From positions 1 to 12,643 of the forward strand of contig JAJDEH010000106.1 in NCBI GenBank assembly GCA_029259935.1: a DNA stretch of 12,643 bases, written 5' to 3'. The notes under the pieces were generated by a model that was given only the letters and a program-made list of their open reading frames with translations, made no database searches and was not told the origin of the DNA. The translations under genes and the position numbers were made by a program. Below are positions 9,001-12,643 of this stretch, piece after piece; the stretch's first letter is position 1, and the number at the start of each line of letters is the position of its first letter. Source of the DNA: Planctomycetota bacterium (lineage in GTDB: Bacteria; Planctomycetota; Planctomycetia; Pirellulales; Pirellulaceae).

Positions 9001-9873
9001 CGAATCCACACGAGTCTCGGCAGGGGAATGGTACGGATTCGCGACAGTCGCGTCGCTAAAAGGGCACAGATCGTCACCTTTTTTGAGAGTGACGAAGTCA
9101 CCGTCATCAACTCGGAATTCGAGAAGTCGTTGTTCCTGCATAGTCTGGGTGGCGATGATCAGATCCGCCTGGACACGACAACTGTGGGCACCGCCGGCAC
9201 GATCCTTACTGGCGGCGGCCAAGATAAGTTGGATTTGACGGACGTTGAATTCGGTGCCGCCACGCGCATCAAAACGGGATTTGGCGATGATGAAGTTAAT
9301 CTCTTACGCACAACCTACGACAGTTCGTTTGTTTTGGTGACGGGGTCGGGCAACGACCGGATCTCCAGCGACACCCTGGGTGTGCAAGGGTCTCTGACGG
9401 TCCATTCGGGCACCGGCGACGACGTGATCGATCTGACCGAACTCACTGCCGCGTCTTCAGTCACCATCCAGCCCGGCAGTGGTAACGACGCCGTGCGGTT
9501 GCGAAATTCTCAACTTAACGGGGCGCTCACCATCGCCCCCCACACCGGCAAGAATGTTGTCGATCTGGAATCGAACGTGTTTAACGATCGGGTCGCGGTG
9601 CAAACCCACCGTGGAAGTTTGGCCCTGCGAATTCGAGACAACGAATTCAACGACCAGGCACTCCTCGAAGGCGGTGTCTTCGGTGACGACACACTGTTGG
9701 ACGACGGAACCAACACGTTTGCTCTCCCACCGTCGGTTCAGAGGTTCGACGATCTAACGAACCTACTTATCGACGAAGAATTTGCCGACCTGCTCGCTCG
9801 CGCCTTCTCACAGGATCGAACTGATAACGCTGCTCCACGCTCCAGACGCGTGATTGGACCGCAACGACCATAG
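1..9873 (+). CDS. Giant cysteine-free repeat protein, probably cell-surface or secreted (5'-truncated by window)
   Basis: The frame is open from base 1 (GTIVVTRDG precedes the first in-frame GTG at 28), no ribosome site precedes that GTG, and repeats are already running, so the real start is outside the window. Residues here are numbered from base 1. Visible order: Gly/Asp repeats about 1-520; propeller-like 641-970; Gly/Asp repeats 984-1171; Ig/PKD-like with a DLDGDG loop near 1275; PKD modules with WGD at 1698, 1790, 1885, 2126, 2523 and 2613; PPC-like domains at 1903-2037, 2188-2334 and 2345-2480; cadherin-like 2778-2878; thirteen 22-residue repeats 2955-3240; tail 3241-3290 ending RRVIGPQRP. 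It is rich in Asp, Thr, Ser and Gly, poor in Lys, and I found no Cys, which fits an exported Ca2+-stabilised protein. No enzyme motif, LPXTG, PEP-CTERM or dockerin is visible. By analogy with such families, adhesion or cell-envelope architecture is the likely role; this is inference. The stop is TAG at 9871. Confidence 0.9.
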   Translation, partial: GTIVVTRDGVTDNIKIDSPNHNLTIDVSPSAVGGHVTVLSTFSDTTTLNGGGAADSLKVRTASTPVTINGGGGNDALQVETNDAPITINGGGDHDTITIGAGLLDGINSDITVVGDEGDDTIVYDASNDPTARPAINVGDTSVTDMGTPIDPTFDATVETVQLNLGVAANSVTDSSLNRGLVVDGGKDISGMDTVTVTMIGASAGVNDGRSLSTTNVETVNFTHDNQGSTSTNTWLLQDSQLLASPTADRSSIQHVVVDAVGVTQTTLNLGDNVGSDHLIVRSLTEPTTINLRGGDDTVTLGDSLTGDELTIDAVQALLSLNGGADSGDLIQFDDAGRSPSTINISGVAISSGVSSAISHSGFPTINFTGRNDANATYTLNIDSLAAIDSTVNVPGSGEDLVTVSGMNESLSVTGGATDVIEFDQSATSGFTATMQNEPTDGTGAVGNFVTGSTTDVTFSGFGLARVIGSSFKDTLTINTDVAIPVLVEGEGGSDTVHVTEIGGITEVIGGTGADQVIVNVSGSPGAAIHSNLFDDLRVWAEQLVIDNSASNTATKWKSEVGIVAFDDDGDQNDDFAPFVRSIGPDEVKIVAGATPTSDTLVIDELIGTVSATINEASYAATDGQLGILTPTIGAPDIVTDFDLRAVETDGTFFYAVDGDGNLRVFDRDTLALLSATDGLGVSATSRLTAGLLHTELSLNSTRSVLVTTTTGFVEFAVDDNGILSDSPTQVTTSEPVIDISIAEEGSNLATDLPLIWAAQGDDLVLYERERNPGTWSVSQTLTLPDAGDGRTIKAIELNETAQLPNTYVAVSVPGADNDLLYSVDPVDTATGFRSPHAIGEGPVSFAQVGEFIYVAAQDSDRIDAFKQTLNIVVGIDSRGTFQETDGGTIGLDAPTDITATAQYLFVASAEKDTLAVFARNGSEDSIEFLQLLVDTTVTSFDDVYGMDRVGPNLVVAGGEGIHAIPIAATPAALAHGVGFQNIDDITVNTGDGADQINQTAAPLTDAFTLNTGAGADNLALSHFGPLYTLNTGAGNDTVGVSGSLGGVLNVNPGSDSDTINISGISSGNSLVNVDVEGDGNDVTVSPVGGSAGVFLIDGTDSIGDDFRVSVGTPNASVTVNSGIGSDLLEVLSVAAGSTVIANLGQGRDHVFVNMPTVDPTATVNVDAGEASTVSPPSDTLDPGAIGSVALLDNTDGFAHSINDSTDPQGTATVADVGKLIYDNFEGIPGFVPTRATVRDLTISEGAFSIGFNSTISPGTIDSPAVTTIVSRDWDLDGDGLFDDATGEDPTFTFSNGETPWAQLVDVTADGAVPINDDGVYQIAFKAVDDRGDVAIAYGTLTVNDRSADATLPSEVFAVFAGSPVTLPITVTDPGNDPVSSMTVTFEDSTTQTLTRLTSPGNVANVPQTFEFVHTFEVAAPFIELTAEYVTDEATFTSFLGVSVFPPAPTLGQNTVTIGEGDDLTFTPSTVGADNVLIEFSGDDLRATGSADYTAAPNQPFTITWAELNSVGVNDDGTYTFQMFSDATSSFGGIGPRPFDSDPDSSVTTITLIVENVGPSGSLTGDSVTEGQDANVNFTNIFDPGPLDGAGTITLSLDIGNDGTVELTDALAGGGNLAFTVPASLLSNGALAVPVLGTLTDKDGGVTELFTQINVTDVVPTLTLSGADSTDEGSTYSLSLSATDLDLGGDVAQWLINWGDNTTSVLDAASGTVDHIYTDNDADGMATIVAALTDADGTYSAVKTITVNDVAPTLGSATDASAAQEGTLLVFDLTSFDPGDDALQSWSVNWGDGSPTQIFGGQATQVTHLYVDDDTFEITATATDEEGAHTATPLSVTIQNVSPEVEFSTKQGTSPIVQEGSELILTIGDVVDAGRDFPSQLIVHWGDGQSTTINPPVDAITTETENNDDGVTGAQQTDLDVANDLRGSFSEDLSFVGEGQRYSASISGSIGSGSDEDYFRVDVSAGDELNFQVSGTLTQPVVRLLTASESDTPTELASELVTGSLSSTNFTEDVAVYIVVESQGSSTGDYTLDIQHVRKTQLAFEGQRIAHLSEDGGNVHTIIVDVVDEDGTFTSSTTLDVAVTNVAPTVQVAGAATVNAGETYTLQLSEVVDPGDDTPTGFEIDWGDNTVEAVGAVSQATHEYAAAGTFTILVSVVDEDGTSTPGSGAYRLNLELTDVDAPELLTTEAEPNDDGVDGIAVSDLALAADLSPNFVPIGGRDFEATFSGVVDSLTDFGDFFSFHALNGESINILLTGDADSALADPKLALVDSTGAVLANNDDIDIDNLDAALSFDFTADGQYFIVADTELVPDPLDSQNMIRGTGSYTLRAILNRPTAADLLSSEVEANDDGVAGSSAADLPFANDLTGSFIPLTGKIRSASIAGTISAVLDRDLDFYRFTAAPGDEMTIEMNSDQTVDNALVDPVVRLFDRDGNELGFDDNSGTINNARLTFDGFTYEGDYYVVADSNASFGVQQVTVNEVVSPTIVLVGNSTVVENSLYTLTLGQISGPGANLVNEILVNWGDGTTDVFNSSGDVTHTYGDDFAYTISADLMTTDNTLFENAAQQRLVVEGAAPVVLLDPVPAIDESGTATLTGSFSDVGDQDTFTLEVNWGDPASPTNVQTFNFEADAASGQDFSLTHQYLDDNPLGFFTATVKVIDDDGATGTATETVTVNNLDPVISQFNVPSTARTNTATTFSAVATDPAGAFDPLVFTWTIELTTGTNAGQTTQLIGADVSFTPLEEGDYSVTLEITDGDGGIATAISTISVSDLPANNHAPIFTSPDSVEVPENTFSVVNLSATDADLPPQEIAFRIEGGEDAGLFQIVSGNQLEFATVPDFEDPADVGKDNVYEVRVVADDGQGLTTPQTVLVTVTDDDTDDHSLLENSNRVAGNLQTFVNGSNFLIFSDGFDNGFSILTDALGNVVVVGLGGSTINGQSKPFIAFPDTDGVVNRSILIFGSSGEDVVGLQDLEITGNLLIFLRSADDYVGLSNVEVGNTLRIHTSLGRGMVRIRDSRVAKRAQIVTFFESDEVTVINSEFEKSLFLHSLGGDDQIRLDTTTVGTAGTILTGGGQDKLDLTDVEFGAATRIKTGFGDDEVNLLRTTYDSSFVLVTGSGNDRISSDTLGVQGSLTVHSGTGDDVIDLTELTAASSVTIQPGSGNDAVRLRNSQLNGALTIAPHTGKNVVDLESNVFNDRVAVQTHRGSLALRIRDNEFNDQALLEGGVFGDDTLLDDGTNTFALPPSVQRFDDLTNLLIDEEFADLLARAFSQDRTDNAAPRSRRVIGPQRP
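130..1560 (+). repeat. N-terminal Gly/Asp-rich beta-solenoid repeats of the giant protein
   Basis: The encoded protein repeats a strand-turn unit of about 20 residues of the form TINGGGxxDxLxV: NGGGAADSLKV, NGGGGNDALQV and NGGGDHDTITI near the start, then more degenerate units such as GDEGDDTIVY, RGGDDTVTL, GEGGSDTVHV and GGTGADQVIV up to about base 1560. The GGxGxDxU pattern resembles RTX-type Ca2+-binding rolls but is not the strict nonapeptide. A parallel beta-helix with Asp-lined turns is the likely fold (inference). The longer stretches between units, for example about bases 450-830, are Thr/Asn/Val-rich with no recognisable domain. Confidence 0.65.
1921..2910 (+). other. Seven-bladed beta-propeller-like domain inside the giant protein
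   Basis: About 330 residues unlike the flanking Gly/Asp repeats. Seven successive strand pairs are readable: FFYAVDGDGNLRVFDRD, SVLVTTTTGFVEFAVDD, LIWAAQGDDLVLYERE, YVAVSVPGADNDLLYSVD, FIYVAAQDSDRIDAFKQ, YLFVASAEKDTLAVFARNG and PNLVVAGGEGIHAIPI. Each has the 'visible value, D/G turn, label-like strand' pattern of YVTN/lactonase-type or WD-like propellers, at a spacing near 47 residues per blade, a normal size. No active-site motif is seen, so a binding or scaffold role is more likely than catalysis. The fold is inferred from the pattern alone. Confidence 0.6.
2950..3513 (+). repeat. Second Gly/Asp solenoid block of the giant protein
   Basis: The Gly/Asp repeat resumes immediately after the propeller. 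Clear units are ITVNTGDGADQIN, FTLNTGAGADNLAL, YTLNTGAGNDTVGV and VLNVNPGSDSDTINI, three of them spaced 20 residues apart, with degenerate copies continuing to VNVDAGEAS. The spacing matches the N-terminal block, so the propeller sits between two halves of similar solenoid. Confidence 0.65.
3514..4980 (+). other. Ig/PKD-like modules with Asp-rich calcium-type loops in the giant protein
   Basis: This stretch links the second solenoid to the PKD array. It holds a loop WDLDGDG at 3820-3840 followed by LFDD, which reads like an EF-hand or PKD-type Ca2+ loop, and strands such as FKAVDDRGDVAIAYGTLTV that end a PKD-like sandwich. After that come ITVTDPGNDPVSSMTV and the segment closing in IVENVGPSGSL, the usual module-boundary linker. 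The sequences are too divergent for a firm domain name; the linkers and spacing suggest about four Ig-fold units. Confidence 0.45.
5707..6111 (+). other. PPC-like domain 1, inserted within a PKD domain
   Basis: It begins ETENNDDGVTG and runs through DEDYFRVDVSAGDELNFQV and VYIVVESQGSSTGDYTLDI, the strand pattern of pre-peptidase C-terminal (PPC, DVUA0089-like) beta-sandwiches: an 'E.NDDG' opening, a D.DYF.V strand and a closing G.Y.L strand. It lies between the WGDG turn of the third PKD (base 5653) and that module's second half, which resumes near HLSEDGG at about base 6151. Confidence 0.75.
6562..7002 (+). other. PPC-like domain 2 of the giant protein
   Basis: Opens EAEPNDDGVDG and continues with DFGDFFSFHALNGESINILL and, near the end, GQYFIVADTE and GTGSYTLRAIL, the same landmarks as the other two PPC-like units. 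It follows directly after the fourth PKD module and sits head-to-tail with PPC 3. PPC domains are usually found in secreted proteins and may aid stability or binding. Confidence 0.75.
7033..7440 (+). other. PPC-like domain 3 of the giant protein
   Basis: Opens EVEANDDGVAG, then LDFYRFTAAPGDEMTIEM, VVRLFDRDGNELGFDDN and GDYYVVADSN. It aligns by eye with PPC 2 along its whole length, including the ND-L-GSF segment after the opening, so the two look like an internal duplication. A PKD module follows. Confidence 0.75.
8332..8634 (+). other. Cadherin-like domain of the giant protein
   Basis: About 100 residues with cadherin landmarks: API at the start, VPEN, LSATDADLPP (a DxD Ca2+ motif), FRIEGGEDAGLFQI, DFEDPADVGKDNVYEVRV (the DFE motif plus the following V strand), ADDGQGL, and the closing VTVTDDD. 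Bacterial cadherin repeats occur in large adhesins and bind Ca2+ at module boundaries. Only one full copy is seen here. Confidence 0.85.
8863..9720 (+). repeat. Thirteen tandem 22-residue (66-bp) beta-solenoid repeats at the C-terminus
   Basis: The segment divides without gaps into thirteen units of exactly 22 residues. Unit starts are SILIFGSSGED, NLLIFLRSADD, TLRIHTSLGRG, RAQIVTFFESD, SLFLHSLGGDD, AGTILTGGGQD, ATRIKTGFGDD, SFVLVTGSGND, SLTVHSGTGDD, SVTIQPGSGND, ALTIAPHTGKN, RVAVQTHRGSL and QALLEGGVFGDD. The consensus is xhxhxTGxGxDxhxLxxxxhxx. The repeat is conserved in protein but not in DNA, so it is old. 22 residues is a typical rung length of a parallel beta-helix. Confidence 0.85.
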
Positions 9874-9910
9874 AGGATTCAACCACGTCTTTTGCCGCCA
9901 CGTGGCGTCG

Positions 9911-9930
9911 GCTCGCATTACATTGCGAGC
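9911..9930 (+). terminator. Hairpin after the giant gene, possible transcription terminator
   Basis: A perfect 7-bp inverted repeat (GCTCGCA, six-base loop TTACAT, TGCGAGC) starts 38 bases after the stop codon. It is followed by GTTTCTG, only a short T run, so it is a weak candidate for intrinsic termination. A smaller stem (CCAC/GTGG at 10009-10022, then GTTTTCT) lies further on. Confidence 0.4.
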
Positions 9931-10671
9931 GTTTCTGCACGCCTTAAGCCGCCTTGGTGACTATCAAGTGTTGATTTAAAAATGAGGTGTTTGCGTACGT
10001 CTTGCGCTCCACTCTCTGGTGGGTTTTCTACGTTTATGCTAGGGATCGATCGACACATCGGTCCTGTGAGAATCCTCTCTGTCGTGTTGGTGATCCCGTA
10101 TCGCCATACAGGTAATGCATGAGAGGGTCGGCCCCAAACTGCCGTATCAGGCGGTGGTGATCCGACAGAGCGCCATACACCACCCAAGGCAGTCAATGCC
10201 TCGGCATCCGGAGGCGGTGTGGATCCTCACACGAGTTCAGGACCGATCCCTCAATCAGTTGACTGGCGGAAAAACGGCTCACAAAAATATGCCGTCTGGT
10301 GACGGTTTGGGACCTGCGCCGTCCGCACAAGCCGGCTTTCGAGGTGGTATTCATTTTCGATCCCAATGATGCCATCCTCGACACCTACGCCCAAGGAGGT
10401 AGGGAGGTCCACGAAGCTTTGCAGACTATTTTCTGCCGCAGCCTTCTTCGGCAAGAGCTGCCGTCCGAACTGGCGCAGCAGCATCCCTATGAGTTTAATT
10501 GTCTCAAGTCTCGCGACTTTGGTGCCCGCAGCCGACGGACGCTCGAACGCCTGGAATGAGTCCGCCTTGGCCGCGGCCCAGTTGGCCGAATCGAACTGGA
10601 TTCGCGTGGCTGCCAAGGGCAATTATCGAGCATGGGCCGATGAGATGCAGTACAGAGAGGGGCAAATAGTA
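9931..10671. other. Gap of about 740 bases with no defensible gene; two mutually antisense open frames
   Basis: Nothing recognisable is encoded between the giant gene and the recombinase. Two overlapping frames have plausible composition: plus strand about 10263-10559 (contains FEVVFIFDPNDAILDTY and EALQTIFCRSLLRQELP, no good start or ribosome site) and minus strand 10622-10251 (contains KLIGMLLRQFGRQLLPKK and GIIGIENEYHLESRLV). At most one can be real. I recognise neither, and both could be remnants of a gene disrupted by insertion. The plus frame that runs into the recombinase from 10366 is an upstream extension with no family resemblance. Confidence 0.35.
10654..10662 (+). promoter_or_regulatory. 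Ribosome binding site for the recombinase
   Basis: A purine-rich AGAGAGGGG stretch ends nine bases before the ATG at 10672. It supports that start over the in-frame upstream ATG at 10366, as does the MASVFKRGG beginning. Confidence 0.55.
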
Positions 10672-12133
10672 ATGGCATCTGTATTCAAAAGGGGCGGTAA
10701 GAGCAACCGTAAGGGCAAGTGGTATATCCAATGGCAGGACCACACTGGCAAACGCCAATCAAGATGTTCTGGAACTACCGATAAGGCAACTGCGGAGCGC
10801 ATAGCCAAGAAGCTGGAGGCGGACGCGGCGCTGCGTCGTGATGGTGTCATCGACCCGACGCTGGACGCCATTAGCAGGGAATCGCAGCAGTCAATTGAAT
10901 CGCACTTGGTGGATTTCGAATGCAAACTGAGGGCGGCGAATCGAACCGAGAAACACGTCGTAAGCACTACGAAATTCATCCGGTGGATTGCCGAGCATGC
11001 CGGTTTTGAAACGGCCGCGGACATATCTGCTGATGGCGTAAATCGTTACGCCGGTAAACTGCGGGACGAAGGACGATCGGCAAGAACGATCCAGGCCCAC
11101 TTAAATGCGATCACGGGGTTTACAAAGTGGCTGACCGAGCATTTCAAGCTATGTCGCGATCCCCTGGCATCGGTGAAGAAACCAAACCCCGAAGCCGACC
11201 GGCGGCGTGAACGCCGGATGCTGTTGCCAGGAGTGGTGGCAGCTCGAAATCGCGGCCGAGACGGGTCCGGAACGATACGAAATGCCCGGCATCGAACGGC
11301 TGTTGCTGTACCAAACGGCGATTCAAACCGGCCTGCGGGCGGGTGAACTGCGAAGCCTGACCCGAGGTCGGCTGTACCTGGATGCCAAACCGCCCCGCAT
11401 CACCTGCAAAGCTGGATCGACGAAGAACCGGAAAGACGCGCGGCAATACATTCAATCTGAATTGGCGGCGGATCTGAAAGTACACATCACAACAAAGGCC
11501 CCGAAGGCTCCCGTATTCGGCCTGCCCCACGAATCAAATCTGGCCAAAATGCTTCGTGATGATCTAGCCGAGGCCCGCAAGGGCTGGTTGCAAGAGGCGA
11601 AAGACGATCCCAAGGAATACGCCCAGCGGGAGCAAAGCGACTTCCTGGCTGATGTGAACCACGAAGGCGAGTTGACCGACTTCCATTGCTTGCGGCACAC
11701 GTGCGGGGCGTGGCTGGCGATGACAGGCGCACATCCCAAGGTGGTCCAAACGGTCATGCGACATCAGTCCATCACATTGACGATGGACACCTACGGCCAT
11801 CTATTTCCCGGCCAGGAGGCCGACGCGGTAGGCCGGATGCATGAATTGATGTTCGATTCGTCTCAAACCCTTAAGGCAACTGGGACGGACAACACGACGG
11901 CAAACTCTTTAGATTCGCGCGCAGCACATGCGCAGCAGTCAGGACGCCAATCCATGCAAAAACGTGCGGCGACGTGCAACGAAAAAACCGAGCCAGGACC
12001 ACAAAGAGAATCGTCCAAGTCTTTACAGATTGCACACTTAGGCGACAGTATGTGGGGTAATACGAAGGGAAGCGAAAGTAGCGGCGAAGGGACTCGAACC
12101 CCTGACACGCGGATTATGATTCCGCTGCTCTGA
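10672..12133 (+). pseudogene. Tyrosine recombinase (phage/element integrase) split by one frameshift
   Basis: Site-specific recombinases of this family integrate and excise mobile elements. Frame one (10672 to about 11229, 186 residues) carries the N-terminal arm (GKWYIQWQDHTGKRQSRCSG) and the helical core-binding domain (ESHLVDFECKLRAANRTEKH through TIQAHLNAITGFTKWL). The match then moves to the +1-shifted frame at about 11231 (EWWQLEIAAETGPERY) and runs 300 residues to TGA at 12131. All catalytic positions are in the second frame: Arg 11336 (TGLRAGEL), Lys 11423 (STKNRK), His 11684 and Arg 11693 (HCLRH), His 11762 (MRHQS) and Tyr 11792 (DTYGHLF). Frame one stops at 11344. Either one extra base or two missing bases around CCAGGAG would explain it. 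It may be a true inactivation or a sequencing error; I see no convincing slippery site. The last 18 codons read antisense through the tRNA gene. Total length if repaired is about 486 residues, somewhat long because of a polar tail. Confidence 0.88.
12079..12133. other. Probable attachment-site region: tRNA 3' half shared with recombinase 3' end
   Basis: Tyrosine recombinases commonly use tRNA 3' halves as attachment sites. Here the recombinase frame enters the tRNA at its 3' end and ends at TGA within the D loop, encoding the tail GEGTRTPDTRIMIPLL from antisense tRNA. The core probably lies between the anticodon loop and the discriminator base; the exact crossover cannot be seen without the second copy, which I did not find in this window. 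Confidence 0.5.
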
Positions 12134-12152
12134 CCAACTGAGCTACGCCGCC
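12079..12152 (-). tRNA. tRNA-Met (anticodon CAU), elongator type
   Basis: On the minus strand the sequence folds into a full cloverleaf: acceptor GGCGGCG/CGCCGCU (G1-U72 wobble), D stem GCUC/GAGC with loop AGUUGGUCA, anticodon stem GCGGA/UCCGC with loop AUCAUAA, T stem AGGGG/CCCUU (one G-U) with loop UUCGAGU, and discriminator A at 12079. The anticodon CAU is at 12118-12116. The anticodon stem lacks the three consecutive G-C pairs of initiator tRNA, and the acceptor ends resemble those I recall for Bacillus elongator tRNA-Met. tRNA-Ile2 (lysidine-modified CAU) is the alternative. CCA is not encoded; CUU follows the discriminator. The 3' half is overlapped by the recombinase reading frame on the other strand. 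Confidence 0.92.
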
Positions 12153-12156
12153 AAGT

Positions 12157-12182
12157 TATTTCATGTCAATGACTTGCGTCAA
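12157..12182 (-). promoter_or_regulatory. Possible promoter of the tRNA gene
   Basis: Reading on the minus strand toward the tRNA, TTGACG (12182-12177) matches five of six bases of a -35 box, with a poor -10 candidate (ATAACT or TAACTT) 17-18 bases later, a few bases before the tRNA. A perfect TTGACA at 12169-12164 is too close to the tRNA to drive it. Weak evidence. Confidence 0.2.
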
Positions 12183-12545
12183 ATCTGCAATGCTGAATAA
12201 AACCATCGTACCGTTGCACGTGGTGGCTCTTTTTCCTTCTTATGGAGCCAATCGTACACAAATTGGGACACCGCTTGTAGTCGCTCGTCGCTGATTTTTT
12301 CGCGGTATGTTGCTGCCGTGTCTCGGACGCTGGGCACGTGGCCCATGATGTGATTGACCGCAACCTAGTCGCGGGTTTCGCCGGCCACCGTTTCAAAGGT
12401 GTGTCGCGGCGCAAGAAAAGGTTCGCTTGGCGCGGTATAGCTTGGTGCCGTCAAGCAGCTTGCGGAATGAATGTGACAGCGGGTTGCTCCGATCATCGCG
12501 GTACCATGATCCGCCGTATTTGGTCCACTAGCCCCAGAACAAGCG
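12179..12545 (-). pseudogene. Decayed C-terminal half of a second tyrosine recombinase
   Basis: Reading down the minus strand, about 12526-12422 encodes WTKYGGSWYRDDRSNPLSHS then FRKLLDGTKLYRAKRTF, preceded by a stop (TAG, 12530-12528). The frame shifts at a T run near 12422-12412 and continues as APRHTFETVAGETRD, a TAG stop (12367-12365, where the family would have an amino acid, probably Gln by CAG to TAG), VAVNHIMGHVPSVRDTAATY, REKISDERLQAVSQFVYDWL and a final TGA at 12181-12179. This matches the catalytic end of a planctomycete-type integrase: RHTFET (Arg box), MGH (second His) and the nucleophile Tyr at 12307-12305. At least one frameshift and two stops make it dead. It lies on the tRNA strand, with its end 26 bases before the tRNA 5' end. 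The upstream limit is uncertain. Confidence 0.85.
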
Positions 12546-12643
12546 AACCCCGAATGCTTTTGGGAGCATGAATCGACAAAAACTCGAGATCCCCCCTGTT
12601 TCTTGGTGCGAATTTTGCTTACACACCAAGGGCACTTAAAACA
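12546..12643. other. Window end, no recognised feature
   Basis: By position this should continue the second recombinase remnant upstream on the minus strand, but no frame gives a recognisable family segment and stops occur in the candidate frames. It may be more strongly decayed sequence. Confidence 0.3.

Noticed and set aside
10153..10184. GGTGGT/ACCACC inverted repeat as a mobile-element end or operator
   Set aside because: Only six bases per arm with a 20-base loop, no partner elsewhere and no target duplication seen.
10366..10671. Upstream in-frame extension of the recombinase from the ATG at 10366
   Set aside because: The 102 extra residues have no integrase-like sequence, while the ATG at 10672 has a good ribosome site and the usual family beginning.
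11220..11240. Programmed ribosomal frameshift in the recombinase
   Set aside because: No slippery heptamer, rare-codon or stop-codon pause, or clear downstream structure is visible; an indel or sequencing error is simpler.
12079..12152. Initiator tRNA-Met
   Set aside because: The anticodon stem GCGGA/UCCGC lacks the three G-C pairs next to the loop typical of initiators, and G1-U72 is not the unpaired C1-A72 type.
12166..12414. Minus-strand open frame of 82 codons as a gene
   Set aside because: The integrase homology lies in the neighbouring frame (RHTFET, MGH, TYRE), so this open frame is a shadow of the relic.

Overview
The window looks like a piece of a Planctomycetota (Pirellulales-like) chromosome. 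Three things suggest this: a giant, acidic, multi-domain secreted-type protein with Gly/Asp, PKD, PPC and cadherin modules; a tyrosine recombinase that starts MASVFKRG; and a second recombinase remnant of the RHTFET...MGH...TYRE type, which I associate with planctomycetes. The assignment comes from recalled family resemblance, not from a database search.

Bases 1-9873 hold the 3' part of one giant gene. Its reading frame is open to the left edge, so the true start lies outside the window. The 3290 visible residues contain no cysteine that I can find. In order they are: Gly/Asp-rich beta-solenoid repeats; a region that reads as a seven-bladed propeller; a second Gly/Asp solenoid; Ig/PKD-like modules with Ca2+-type Asp loops; a PKD array with three related PPC-like domains (one spliced into the middle of a PKD domain); a cadherin-like domain; thirteen 22-residue repeats in exact register; and a short basic tail. 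A small hairpin follows the stop codon.

Bases 9874-10671 hold no gene I can defend, only two mutually antisense open frames with coding-like composition.

Bases 10672-12152 are an integration module: a tyrosine recombinase split by one frameshift near 11227-11233, whose second frame runs 55 bases into a tRNA-Met(CAU) gene on the opposite strand. The tRNA 3' end faces the recombinase gene, as expected for an element integrated at a tRNA 3' end, with the element extending leftwards. Bases 12179 to about 12545 on the minus strand are the decayed C-terminal part of a second, different tyrosine recombinase. The tRNA is therefore bracketed by two broken integrases and looks like a reused integration hotspot. 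Whether the giant gene is cargo of the element cannot be decided here, because the other attachment site is not visible.
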